NCBI GenBank assembly: GCA_965279355.1
Contig: OZ257155.1
Span: 2,232,001 to 2,296,000, forward strand
Length of the DNA: 64,000 bases
From: G965279355 sp965279355
Lineage (GTDB): Bacteria > Pseudomonadota > Alphaproteobacteria > CACIAM-22H2
Reading direction: 5' to 3'
How positions within the stretch are numbered: position 1 is the first letter of the stretch; each line of letters starts with the position of its first letter. The translations under genes and the position numbers were made by a program. Shown here piece by piece: positions 31,821 to 39,577 of the stretch. Below the pieces are notes generated by a model. It was not told the DNA's origin. It worked only from the letters and a program-made list of their open reading frames with translations, and searched no databases.

Positions 31821-32371
31821 CCGAAACCATCCGCCCGCGCCGTCTGCCCGGCGATCCCAGCCGCGAAGAGCAGGTTGCCCGTATCCTGCGGGTCGATCAT
31901 GCCGGCGAATACGGCGCGGTCCGCATTTATGAGGGGCAGCTCGCCGTGCTCGGTAAGACGCCGGCCGGCAAAGTCATCCGCCGCATGGCGGATCAGGAGA
32001 AGAAGCATCTCGAAACCTTCGACCGGCTGCTGCCGCAGCGCCGCGTGCGGCCGACCGCGCTGGGGCCGCTCTGGCATGCCGCGGGCTTCGCGCTCGGCGC
32101 CGCATCGGCGCTTCTGGGCGAACGCGCGGCGATGGCCTGCACCGTGGCTGTCGAGGAAGTGATCGACGAGCACTATGCGGCACAGGCCAAGGCGCTCGGC
32201 GACGATGAGCCCGAGCTCAAGGCGACGATCGAGGAATTCCGCCAGGACGAGCTGGCCCATCGCGACGAGGCGCTGGCGCATCACGCGGCGCAGGCGCCGG
32301 GCTACGAAGTACTGACAGGTGCGGTGAAACAAGCATCCCGCCTGGCCATCTGGCTGTCCTCCCGCTTTTAA
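31817..32371 (+). CDS. coq7: Demethoxyubiquinone hydroxylase (Coq7/UbiF-type)
   Basis: A 184-residue diiron enzyme of ubiquinone biosynthesis. The ferritin-like ligands are visible as E...EXXH pairs: HAGEYGAVRIYEGQ, QEKKHLETF, VEEVIDEHY and FRQDELAHRDEAL. It hydroxylates demethoxyubiquinone at C6. Peripheral membrane attachment is typical. Start ATG 31817 gives a 4-base overlap with dsbB, so they form one operon. The full set of metal motifs makes this secure. Confidence 0.93.
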   Translation: MTETIRPRRLPGDPSREEQVARILRVDHAGEYGAVRIYEGQLAVLGKTPAGKVIRRMADQEKKHLETFDRLLPQRRVRPTALGPLWHAAGFALGAASALLGERAAMACTVAVEEVIDEHYAAQAKALGDDEPELKATIEEFRQDELAHRDEALAHHAAQAPGYEVLTGAVKQASRLAIWLSSRF

Positions 32372-32383
32372 TCGCCAGTGTTA

Positions 32384-32404
32384 GCCGTTTCGTCACGCAA
32401 CGGC
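32384..32404 (+). terminator. Weak hairpin after the dsbB-coq7 operon
   Basis: GCCGTT (32384-32389) and AACGGC (32399-32404) form a 6-bp stem with a 9-base loop, 13 bases past the coq7 stop. Only a short pyrimidine-rich tail follows, so this is a weak terminator candidate. Confidence 0.35.
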
Positions 32405-32495
32405 CCTTATCTCGCCACGTTCCCCCGGTAAGGTCGCCTCACGTTCAGCTCTGGCTGGGCCGCTTCCGAACAGGGAAGAACGAGGGGAGTTTCCG

Positions 32496-32663
32496 ATGAC
32501 CTCCAGAAAATGTCGCGACTACGAGCCCACACTGACTGAAGTGCTGGACGATCCCATGGTCCAGGCCGTGATGGCCCGGGACGGTGTCGACCGCACGGAG
32601 ATCGAAGGTCTCGCGAAATCCGTCACCTCATCGCGGCGTCACAGCAGCGACGATGAGGACTGA
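32496..32663 (+). CDS. Conserved small alphaproteobacterial protein (55 aa)
   Basis: A 55-residue ORF with GAGGGGAG seven bases before its ATG. The core YEPTLTEVLDDPMVQAVMARDGVD resembles short conserved proteins found in many alphaproteobacteria in which a DPxxxxVMxxDGV segment is the hallmark. Probably all-helical, soluble, acidic at the C-terminus. No function is known to me. A second 55-residue ORF follows 79 bases downstream. Confidence 0.65.
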   Translation: MTSRKCRDYEPTLTEVLDDPMVQAVMARDGVDRTEIEGLAKSVTSSRRHSSDDED

Positions 32664-32742
32664 GCTGGAGTGCCGACAACGGTTCCTTAACCGGTATCGG
32701 CGTAGTGTTCATGCAGCCAGTCAGCTCATGGAGGATCAGGCC

Positions 32743-32910
32743 ATGCAGCGTACATATGAGTTCACGAACTCAGATTCGGGTTGGGCCTCGGTTCGCGAAG
32801 CCCTGACGTCCCTCAATCCCGCGACATTGTGGCGCGCCTGGCGCGAAGCCGAAGATGCCGTCTGCGTCATGGCGCAGCCGCAGGATCCAACTCCGCCCTC
32901 GACCCACTAA
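32743..32910 (+). CDS. Small hypothetical protein (55 aa)
   Basis: A 55-residue ORF beginning MQRTYEFTNSDSGWASVREAL, with a GGAGG ribosome site 10 bases upstream; an in-frame ATG at 32728 would leave no such site. The middle (TLWRAWREAEDAVCVMAQ) could form one amphipathic helix. I do not recognise a family. The good ribosome site and codon pattern support translation, and its stop lies 10 bases from the convergent HNH gene. Confidence 0.5.
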   Translation: MQRTYEFTNSDSGWASVREALTSLNPATLWRAWREAEDAVCVMAQPQDPTPPSTH

Positions 32911-32920
32911 GCCATCCGGC

Positions 32921-33481
32921 TCAGACCGGATCCAGCTCGGAATCCCAGTAGAGGAAGTCGCGCCAGCTCTCGTGCAGGAAGTTGGGCGGGAACGACCGGC
33001 CGTTTTCCTGCAATTGCAACGCCGTCGGCTGTGCCGCGAGATGGCGCGGGAACATCTTCGCTTCGTGCGGACGCCGGTTTCCCTTGCGCAGGTTGCAGCT
33101 GCCGCAGGCGGTAACGACGTTCGTCCACAGGGTGCGACCGCCTTTGCTGCGCGGCACGATATGATCGAAGGTCAGTTCCTGCGTCGGAAAGCCGGTCCCG
33201 CAATACTGGCAGGTGAAGCGGTCGCGCAGGAACACATTGAAGCGGGTGAAGGCCGGCCGGCGATCGGCGTGGATGTATTCCTTGAGGGAGATGACGCTGG
33301 GCAGGCGCATTTCCATGCGCGGCGAGCGGATGACCGTGTCGTATTCGGAGACGATATTGACCCGGTTGAGAAACACCGCTTTCACGGTGTCCTGCCAGCT
33401 CCACAAAGACAAAGGAAAGTAGCTCAGCGGACGGAAATCCGCATTCAGGACCAAGGCTGGGCAATTATCGATCGGGGACAC
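32921..33481 (-). CDS. HNH endonuclease family protein
   Basis: A 186-residue HNH protein. The nuclease core has CQYCG, LTFDHIVPRSKGGRTLWTN and CGSCNLRKGNR, giving paired CxxC zinc sites around the ββα-metal DH...N motif. The N-terminal half (LVLNADFRPLSYFPLSLWSW) is typical of a widespread housekeeping HNH family in alphaproteobacteria and cyanobacteria. GTG 33481 is chosen because GGGAG lies 7 bases upstream. It is unlinked to a methylase, so a restriction role is unlikely; the biological role is unsettled. Confidence 0.88.
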   Translation of the reverse strand: MSPIDNCPALVLNADFRPLSYFPLSLWSWQDTVKAVFLNRVNIVSEYDTVIRSPRMEMRLPSVISLKEYIHADRRPAFTRFNVFLRDRFTCQYCGTGFPTQELTFDHIVPRSKGGRTLWTNVVTACGSCNLRKGNRRPHEAKMFPRHLAAQPTALQLQENGRSFPPNFLHESWRDFLYWDSELDPV

Positions 33482-33606
33482 TGATACTCCCTTCTCGCGC
33501 CGGCTCCAGCACCCCGCAATCGCGAGGGCCAACCATCCTTAGATAGGGCACCCCGTATAAAAACACAATATGTCGCTGGGTGCGGCGCAGCGAGGTAACG
33601 AAAGGG

Positions 33607-34269
33607 TCATGTGGGACGGAGATGCCTGGCGAGAAACTCGATGCCCGCCGCAATCCCCTCCTCGTCGATGGAATGCGGCAGGCCGGGCCGAACCAGAGAC
33701 TGCACTTCCAGCCCGGCGCCCTGCAGTGCCTTGGCGGCATGGGCCTGCGCGGCGAAGGGAACGATCGGATCGGCGTCGCCATGGATCAGGAGGACCGGCG
33801 GCTTTGAGGTCACCTCGCCCGCCAGCAGATCGGCGCCGACCAGCGCCCCCGAATAGCCCACCACGCCGGCCAGCGCCTTGGCCCGCCGCGGCGCTACATA
33901 GAGGGACATCATGGTCCCCTGCGAAAAACCCAGCAGGGCGACACTTTCATCCTTGAGACCGTAGCGGTCACGCTCGGCGTCAATGAAGGCGTTGAGAACC
34001 GGCGCCGCCGCCTGTACGCCCGCCAGCATTTTGGCCGGCGTGCGGTCCTGCAGGCTGAACCACTGCCGTCCGTACGGCGCCATGTCACAGGGATAAGGGC
34101 CGTCGGGTGAGACGAAGGCCGCGTCGGGCATCGCCTGCGCGAAATAGGGGGCGAGGCCGATCAGATCGTTGCCGTCGGCGCCCACGCCATGCAGTAGAAG
34201 GACCAGCCGCCGCGGCTTGCCGCCGGCTGTGGGCCCCAGACGCGGTCCGTCGAGAGAAATATCGGCCAT
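33607..34269 (-). CDS. Carboxylesterase/phospholipase-type alpha/beta hydrolase
   Basis: A 220-residue hydrolase of the small carboxylesterase (YpfH/AB_hydrolase_2) group. Oxyanion motif LLLHGVGADGNDL near residue 27, nucleophile GFSQGTMMS near 115, Asp in IHGDADPIVPF near 165 and His in GLPHSIDEEG near 200. Cytoplasmic, no signal peptide. It is divergent from gluQ with a 55-base gap. Natural substrate unknown; family members cleave short acyl esters. Confidence 0.9.
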   Translation of the reverse strand: MADISLDGPRLGPTAGGKPRRLVLLLHGVGADGNDLIGLAPYFAQAMPDAAFVSPDGPYPCDMAPYGRQWFSLQDRTPAKMLAGVQAAAPVLNAFIDAERDRYGLKDESVALLGFSQGTMMSLYVAPRRAKALAGVVGYSGALVGADLLAGEVTSKPPVLLIHGDADPIVPFAAQAHAAKALQGAGLEVQSLVRPGLPHSIDEEGIAAGIEFLARHLRPT

Positions 34270-34324
34270 CAGAACTCCTTTTTGCGGGAGCCAGTCCTAG
34301 CCCAGGCCCGATATATTGTCATCG

Positions 34325-35170
34325 ATGACACAGACACAAATCGTGACCCGCTTCGCCCCCTCGCCCACCGGCCGCCTGCATCTCGGGCATGCTTACTCCG
34401 CGCTGTTCGCCTATGACGCGGCCAAGGCCGCCGGCGGGCGGTTCCTGCTGCGCATCGAGGATATCGACGAAACACGGTGCCGCCCGGATTTCGTGGAGGG
34501 CATCGAAGAGGACCTGCACTGGCTCGGCCTCGACTGGGACCCGCAGGTTCGCCATCAGTCGCGGCATCTCGGCGACTACTCGATCGCGCTGGGCCAGCTC
34601 GGCAATGACGGGCTGATCTATCCCTGTTTCTGTACCCGCGCCGCGATCAAGGCGGAGATCAAACGCTCGGGCGCCGCACCGCACGGTCCCGAAGGGCCGA
34701 TCTATCCCGGCACCTGCCGCGACATGTCGGCCGAAGAATGTCAGGAGCGGATGGAGGCCGGAGAGCAGTTTGCGTTCCGCCTCGACATGGAAGAGGCGCT
34801 GTCGCGGGTCAGCGGACTCACCTGGCACGACCGCGCGCGCGGCAAGGTCAAGGCGCAGCCGGAGATCTTCGGCGACGTCGTGCTGGCGCGCAAAGACATC
34901 CCGACCAGTTACCATCTTGCGGCAACCCATGACGACAACGCGCAGGGTATTACGCTGGTCACCCGCGGCGCCGACCTGTTCAACGCCACGCATATCCACC
35001 GGCTGCTGCAGTCGCTGCTCAAACTGAATACGCCGGAGTACCATCACCACAAGATCATTGCAGGCGATGATGGCAAGCGCCTGGCGAAGAGCGAAAATTC
35101 GCCGGCGCTTGAGGCATTGCGCAAATCCGGCAAGACGCCCGGCGATGTGCGCAAGATGGTGGGGCTTTAA
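34325..35170 (+). CDS. gluQ: Glutamyl-Q tRNA(Asp) synthetase
   Basis: A 281-residue class I synthetase-like protein lacking the anticodon-binding domain. HIGH-type motif RFAPSPTGRLHLGHAYSALF at residues ~9-27, RIEDIDETRC, a zinc cluster with YPCFCTRAA and a later CR, and the KMSKS equivalent KRLAKSENS near 255. It attaches glutamate to queuosine in tRNA-Asp. ATG 34325 is preferred to TTG 34316. The DUF962/Mpo1-like gene starts 12 bases downstream. Confidence 0.93.
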   Translation: MTQTQIVTRFAPSPTGRLHLGHAYSALFAYDAAKAAGGRFLLRIEDIDETRCRPDFVEGIEEDLHWLGLDWDPQVRHQSRHLGDYSIALGQLGNDGLIYPCFCTRAAIKAEIKRSGAAPHGPEGPIYPGTCRDMSAEECQERMEAGEQFAFRLDMEEALSRVSGLTWHDRARGKVKAQPEIFGDVVLARKDIPTSYHLAATHDDNAQGITLVTRGADLFNATHIHRLLQSLLKLNTPEYHHHKIIAGDDGKRLAKSENSPALEALRKSGKTPGDVRKMVGL

Positions 35171-35182
35171 GACGGAGGGAGT

Positions 35183-35512
35183 ATGGCGCGCGCTTGCCAG
35201 ACCTACGCCGAGTTCTGGCCGTTTTATCTCGGCGAGCATGCGAAGCCTGCCACGCGCACGCTGCATTTCATCGGCACGGGACTGGCAATCGCTCTCCTGA
35301 TCGCAGCCGCAATCCTTGCGGACTGGCGGTTGCTGCTGGCGGCAATCGTGGCCGGTTATGCGTTTGCGTGGGTCGCGCATCTCGCCATCGAACGCAATCG
35401 CCCGGCAACGTTCACCTATCCGCTGTGGTCGCTGGTCAGCGACTTCAGGATGTTCGGACTGTTCGTTACCGGCCGGCTTGACGCCGAGCTGCGCAAATAC
35501 GGACTCAGCTGA
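35183..35512 (+). CDS. DUF962/Mpo1-like membrane protein
   Basis: A 109-residue protein with the DUF962 pattern: FWPFYLGEHAKPATRTLHFIGT at the N-terminus, two or three membrane segments (ALLIAAAILADWRLLLAAIV), then WVAHLAIERNRPATF and PLWSLVSDFRMF. The conserved His residues match the iron sites of yeast Mpo1, a dioxygenase acting on 2-hydroxy fatty acids; catalysis here is inferred. Its end overlaps the convergent hydrolase gene by eight bases. Confidence 0.85.
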   Translation: MARACQTYAEFWPFYLGEHAKPATRTLHFIGTGLAIALLIAAAILADWRLLLAAIVAGYAFAWVAHLAIERNRPATFTYPLWSLVSDFRMFGLFVTGRLDAELRKYGLS

Positions 35513-36344
35513 GCTTCCGCCGGAGAAAATCCACAAAGACCGTCGCCGTCTCATCGTCCCGGGCGGCCCACATTTCCGGCGGCACGTTGTCGACGTCCTC
35601 GTCGTGGTCGAACAACTCGTAGCGCTCGCTGTCGGGAAACATCTGCTGCACCCGGCGGCCGACCTCCAACCGATGTATCCGATCGTTGCCCGGGAAGACC
35701 AGAGTCGGGACGGCAATCGAGCGCAGATCCTGCTCCGAAGCACCGATGACAGGCAGATCAGCGCCGGCCAGCAAGCGCTTCTCCCAGTTTTCCATCACCG
35801 CAATGAACGATCCGACGCTCATCTTCAGCAGGCGTTCGCGATTCGACGGGTTTTCCGCGATACGCTCGCGGAAATGTTCCATATCGCACACCGCCTGCAT
35901 GCCGCCATCGCGTGCCGCACGAATGTACTGGCCGTAATAGGACTCAGCCAACTCGCGCGCGGGAAAAGGACCGCCGGTCACCTTCCACAGCAGCAACCCC
36001 CTCACCGATTCCGGATGCCGCAATGCATAGGTGATCGACAAGCGGCAGCCCGACGATCCACCGCCGATCACCGCCGGAATGGCGTCGAGCTGTGTCAGCA
36101 ATTCATGGAGATCGTCCGCCCATATTTCGAACTCGGTGCCGGTCCCGTCGATGACGACATCCGACCCACCGCAATTCCGCCGGTCATGCAGCAGGACACG
36201 ATAGCCGGCGGCTGCCACCTTCGCAGCCAGTGGCTTGACGGCTTCCATCCCCCGGCGCCCCCCGGGCGAGAGCGCAATCCATGGACCGGCCTCGCCGAGA
36301 ATTTCGTAGCTGATGTTGACGCCCCGGATATTGGCGATCGGCAT
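35505..36344 (-). CDS. Alpha/beta hydrolase
   Basis: A 279-residue alpha/beta hydrolase: ALSPGGRRGMEAVKPLA in place of the common HG oxyanion segment, LLHDRRNCGGSD, the nucleophile in VIGGGSSGCRLS near residue 108, an Asp in VFPGNDRIHR near 220 and His in LFDHDEDVDN near 245. The oxyanion region is unusual. ATG 36344 preferred over the upstream in-frame start. No signal peptide. Substrate unknown. Confidence 0.87.
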   Translation of the reverse strand: MPIANIRGVNISYEILGEAGPWIALSPGGRRGMEAVKPLAAKVAAAGYRVLLHDRRNCGGSDVVIDGTGTEFEIWADDLHELLTQLDAIPAVIGGGSSGCRLSITYALRHPESVRGLLLWKVTGGPFPARELAESYYGQYIRAARDGGMQAVCDMEHFRERIAENPSNRERLLKMSVGSFIAVMENWEKRLLAGADLPVIGASEQDLRSIAVPTLVFPGNDRIHRLEVGRRVQQMFPDSERYELFDHDEDVDNVPPEMWAARDDETATVFVDFLRRKLS

Positions 36345-36451
36345 TTCAGGTCCCGACAAGAACGGCGGACGCACGCGATGCCCCGTTCTTACGGGAAGAC
36401 AGCATGGATGGCAAAAGCATCGGCCGCAGATTACCTGCCGGCACCGCCGGC

Positions 36452-36838
36452 TTAGTTGGGCAGCTGCCCTTTCCCAGCCAGTACGCTGGCAACGGCTGCA
36501 AGAAGCTGATCCCGCCGGAACGGCTTTGCGAGGCTTTCGGCCGCGCCGAACGCCTTCGCCGCCTCCAGAAAATTCATGTACTTCGCCCGGCCGCCGCCGG
36601 AGATCGCAATGATCAGAACCTCGGGATCGATCTTGCGCATTTCCTTGACGGCCTCGATGCCGTCCTTCTCGGGCATCAGAATATCAGTGATGACCAGCCC
36701 GGGGCGCTGCTCTCGAAAGAGCGCCAGACCGATTGCGCCGTTCGGCGCATCGATGACGCGGTAGCTCGCCGATTCAAGAATGCCGCGGATCATCTGGCGC
36801 ATCGCGGGCTCATCGTCGATGACGAGAATGGTCTCCAT
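36452..36838 (-). CDS. Stand-alone response regulator receiver
   Basis: A 128-residue CheY-like receiver with no output domain. Acidic pair in VIDDEPAM near residue 8, phospho-Asp in LVITDILMPEKDG near 52, Ser in IIAISGG near 80, Lys in LAKPFRRDQ near 103. It is divergent from the multi-PAS kinase, and probably takes phosphate from it or the hybrid kinase at 39.6 kb. Start ATG 36838; longer in-frame extension has weak support. Confidence 0.9.
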   Translation of the reverse strand: METILVIDDEPAMRQMIRGILESASYRVIDAPNGAIGLALFREQRPGLVITDILMPEKDGIEAVKEMRKIDPEVLIIAISGGGRAKYMNFLEAAKAFGAAESLAKPFRRDQLLAAVASVLAGKGQLPN

Positions 36839-37035
36839 GACGAACTCGCTGCCTCCCAATCCGTCCGGCACCGCCCGCACTTACATGGTTAATGCGCAAC
36901 ACGGAAAATGGGCCGGACGATACATTGTGACAACTTTTAGCATTTGGTATCTGAATCGCGCCTGAATAGTATGTTTCACAATGCCTGCAAAAGCCAACGG
37001 TCGGAATAGCCGTTGCTCGTTGAAGACTGAAGGGC
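36839..37035. promoter_or_regulatory. Divergent region between receiver and histidine kinase
   Basis: A 197-base gap containing an AT-rich segment unlike the flanks. ATTGTGA (36924-36930) and TCACAAT (36976-36982) are perfect inverted copies 45 bases apart. Each resembles half of a Crp-type site (TGTGA/TCACA), and a Crp/Fnr-family gene ends the same patch at 41.5-42.3 kb. No clear gene is present. Confidence 0.4.
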
Positions 37036-39147
37036 ATGAACGATTCGCCAGCGGTATCGCCTCTTCCGTCCATAGCTGCGCCCGCTCGCTCCCGCACTTT
37101 GCAGGTTGCCGCGTTCGCGGCTGCCTCGGCACTGACGGCCATCGTCGCGGTCTTCTTGATGACCGAGGTCGAAGGTACGCCAACGTCTTATACGTGGCTG
37201 CTGATCGGCATTATCCTGATCGGCTTTCTAGCATTTTATGCACTGCGCGAGCGCAGCCTCGCCATCACCCAACAGGACCTCAGCACGCGCCTTGAGGGAC
37301 TGATCGACTCCTGTCCTTTGCCGATCATCTGCCTCGATACAAACTATTGCGTCACCACCTGGAGCGCCGCGGCGGAGCAGACATTCGGTTATTCCGCCGC
37401 CGAGGTGCTAGGCCGTCCCTATCCGCTCGTGCCGCCGGGCGGCGAGGCCGAATTTGAAAAACTGACCCGCCGCGTCTTTGTCGGGGGCGAGCAGGTCAGC
37501 GGTATCGGCGTTGGTCGCCGCCATAAGGACGGCCGCATCCTCGACATCGTTTTCTCCGGCGCGCCGCTCTATGACCGCCGCCGCAGGATCACCGGGAGCG
37601 TCTACATCCTGCAGGACGTCACGCGGCAAAATCGCGCCGCGGAGATCCTGCGCCGGAGCGAGGAACGGTTCCGGCTGACCGTCGAGAACGTGAAGGACTA
37701 TGCCATCTTCATGCTCAACACGACCGGCACAGTCACGACGTGGAATTCAGGCGCCGAGCGGATCAACGGCTACACAGCCGAGGAAATCATCGGCCAGCCC
37801 TTCGCGGTCTTTCATACGGCGGAAGATCGCGAGCGCAATCATCCGCTGCTCCTGCTCGAGCAGACACTGGAGAACGGCCGGCTGGAGGAACGGGGCTGGC
37901 GTGTACGCAAGGATGGCTCCCTGTTTTTTGCCAATGTCGCAATCACAGCCGTCACCGACACGCAGAATGGAACGGTCATCGGCTATGCCATCGTCATGCG
38001 TGACGTGACGGAACGGAAAAAAGCCGATGAGGCAATGGCCGTCATCAAGCGGATCTTCGAAAACTCGCAGGACCTGATCCTGGTCGTCGACCGCCGGGGC
38101 AAGTTCATCGAGGTCAGCCCAAGCTCGAAAACGCTCCTGGGTTACGAAGCGGAGGAGATGGTCGGCCGCAGCGCTCAGGAATTTCTGTATTCCGTAGACC
38201 TTGAAAATACGCGCATGGAAATGCGCAACGCCCGCCGCGAAGGCCATGTGAGTGAATTCGATACGCGTTACGTCCACAAGAACGGCAGGGTGGTGACGCT
38301 GTCCTGGAAAGGCATGTGGTCAGAGGCGGAGCAGCGGCACTATTTCATCGGCCGCGACATGACCCAGCAGCGCCATGCCGAAGAGACCATCCGGCGAATG
38401 AACGAGGATCTTGAAAACCGCGTCGAACAGCGAACGGTCGAACTGATCGCGACCAACAAGGAACTGGAGTCCTTCTCCTATTCCGTCTCCCATGATCTCC
38501 GCGCGCCGTTGCGGGCAATCAACGGGTTTTCGCGCATCCTGCTCGAAGAGTACGGCCCCCTGCTTCCGGCCGAGGGGCGACAATACCTTCAGAGCGTTCG
38601 CAACAACTCGCAGCAGATGGGCCGCCTGATCGACGATCTGCTGGCGTTTTCGCGGCTTGGCCGCCAGGCCATAAAGACCGAACGCGTAGACCTCGGCAGC
38701 CTCGTCCACGAGGTCATGGCCGATCTCCGGCGGGAAGATGAAAGCCGCGACATCGATGTTTCCATCGGCAACCTAGGCGCGGTCGATGTGGATCCAGCAC
38801 TCTTCCGGCAGGTCCTGGTCAACCTGCTGAGCAACGCCATCAAATTCACCCGCAAAGCCGGCAAGCCGGCGATCGAGATCGGCATCGCGGATACGGCGCA
38901 AGGCCGTGCCTTCTATGTCCGCGACAACGGCGCCGGGTTCGACATGCGCTATGCGGACAAGCTCTTCAGCGTCTTCCAGCGCCTGCATCGCATGGAAGAC
39001 TACGAGGGAACGGGCGTTGGACTGGCGATCGTTCAGCGGGTCATCCATCGTCATGGCGGCCAGGTCTGGGCCGACGCCCGACTCAATGAAGGGGCCACCT
39101 TCTATTTCACGCTACCGGGGACTACGCCTAATGATCCAATCGCTTGA
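37036..39147 (+). CDS. Membrane-bound multi-PAS sensor histidine kinase
   Basis: A 703-residue kinase. Two N-terminal membrane helices (about residues 22-40 and 50-66) are followed by three PAS domains (~80-200, ~210-330, ~335-450), a coiled segment, HisKA with SYSVSHDLRAPLRAINGF near residue 485, and HATPase with NLLSNAIKF, VRDNGAGFD, FQRLH and GTGVGLAIV. This catalytic half resembles cyanobacterial/phytochrome-type kinases whose partners are Rcp1-like receivers, and exactly such a receiver overlaps its 3' end by 17 bases. The signal is unknown. Confidence 0.93.
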   Translation: MNDSPAVSPLPSIAAPARSRTLQVAAFAAASALTAIVAVFLMTEVEGTPTSYTWLLIGIILIGFLAFYALRERSLAITQQDLSTRLEGLIDSCPLPIICLDTNYCVTTWSAAAEQTFGYSAAEVLGRPYPLVPPGGEAEFEKLTRRVFVGGEQVSGIGVGRRHKDGRILDIVFSGAPLYDRRRRITGSVYILQDVTRQNRAAEILRRSEERFRLTVENVKDYAIFMLNTTGTVTTWNSGAERINGYTAEEIIGQPFAVFHTAEDRERNHPLLLLEQTLENGRLEERGWRVRKDGSLFFANVAITAVTDTQNGTVIGYAIVMRDVTERKKADEAMAVIKRIFENSQDLILVVDRRGKFIEVSPSSKTLLGYEAEEMVGRSAQEFLYSVDLENTRMEMRNARREGHVSEFDTRYVHKNGRVVTLSWKGMWSEAEQRHYFIGRDMTQQRHAEETIRRMNEDLENRVEQRTVELIATNKELESFSYSVSHDLRAPLRAINGFSRILLEEYGPLLPAEGRQYLQSVRNNSQQMGRLIDDLLAFSRLGRQAIKTERVDLGSLVHEVMADLRREDESRDIDVSIGNLGAVDVDPALFRQVLVNLLSNAIKFTRKAGKPAIEIGIADTAQGRAFYVRDNGAGFDMRYADKLFSVFQRLHRMEDYEGTGVGLAIVQRVIHRHGGQVWADARLNEGATFYFTLPGTTPNDPIA

Positions 39148-39568
39148 AATCCTGCTCGTCGAGGACAATCCCGATGACGTGGCCCTGACTCTGCACGCCT
39201 TCAAGAAACACAATCTCTCGAACCGCATCCATGTCTGCCGCGACGGCGCCGAAGCGCTCGATTACCTGTTCGGCGAAGGTGAATATCAGGGGCGAAATAT
39301 CGAAAATGTCCCCAAGGTGGTGCTTCTGGACCTCAAGCTTCCGAAGATAAATGGCCTGGAGGTCCTCAAACGCGTCAAAAGCAATCCATCGACCCAGAAG
39401 ATTCCGATCGTGGTGCTGACCTCATCGCGGGAAGAACAGGATCTCGTCGAATGTTACCGGCTGGGCGTCAACAGCTATATCGTAAAGCCGGTCGATTTCG
39501 AGCAGTTCACCGATGCCGTCCAGAAGGTCGGCCTTTACTGGATGCTGCTCAACGAAGCACCGCATTGA
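39131..39568 (+). CDS. Rcp1-like response regulator receiver
   Basis: A 145-residue single-domain receiver. LLVEDNPDDVALTLHAF at the N-terminus, phospho-Asp in VVLLDLKLPKINGLEVL near residue 68, Thr/Ser in VVLTSSREEQD and Lys in SYIVKPVDFEQF near 118. The long beta3-alpha3 insertion and NPDDV signature are Rcp1-type. The ATG lies inside the kinase gene, 17 bases before its stop, so it is probably the cognate partner. Confidence 0.93.
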   Translation: MIQSLEILLVEDNPDDVALTLHAFKKHNLSNRIHVCRDGAEALDYLFGEGEYQGRNIENVPKVVLLDLKLPKINGLEVLKRVKSNPSTQKIPIVVLTSSREEQDLVECYRLGVNSYIVKPVDFEQFTDAVQKVGLYWMLLNEAPH

Positions 39569-39577
39569 GGATGACAC

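Noticed and set aside
32921..33481. HNH protein as part of a restriction or mobile system
   Set aside because: No methylase, intron or transposase is nearby, and the protein resembles a widespread chromosomal HNH family.
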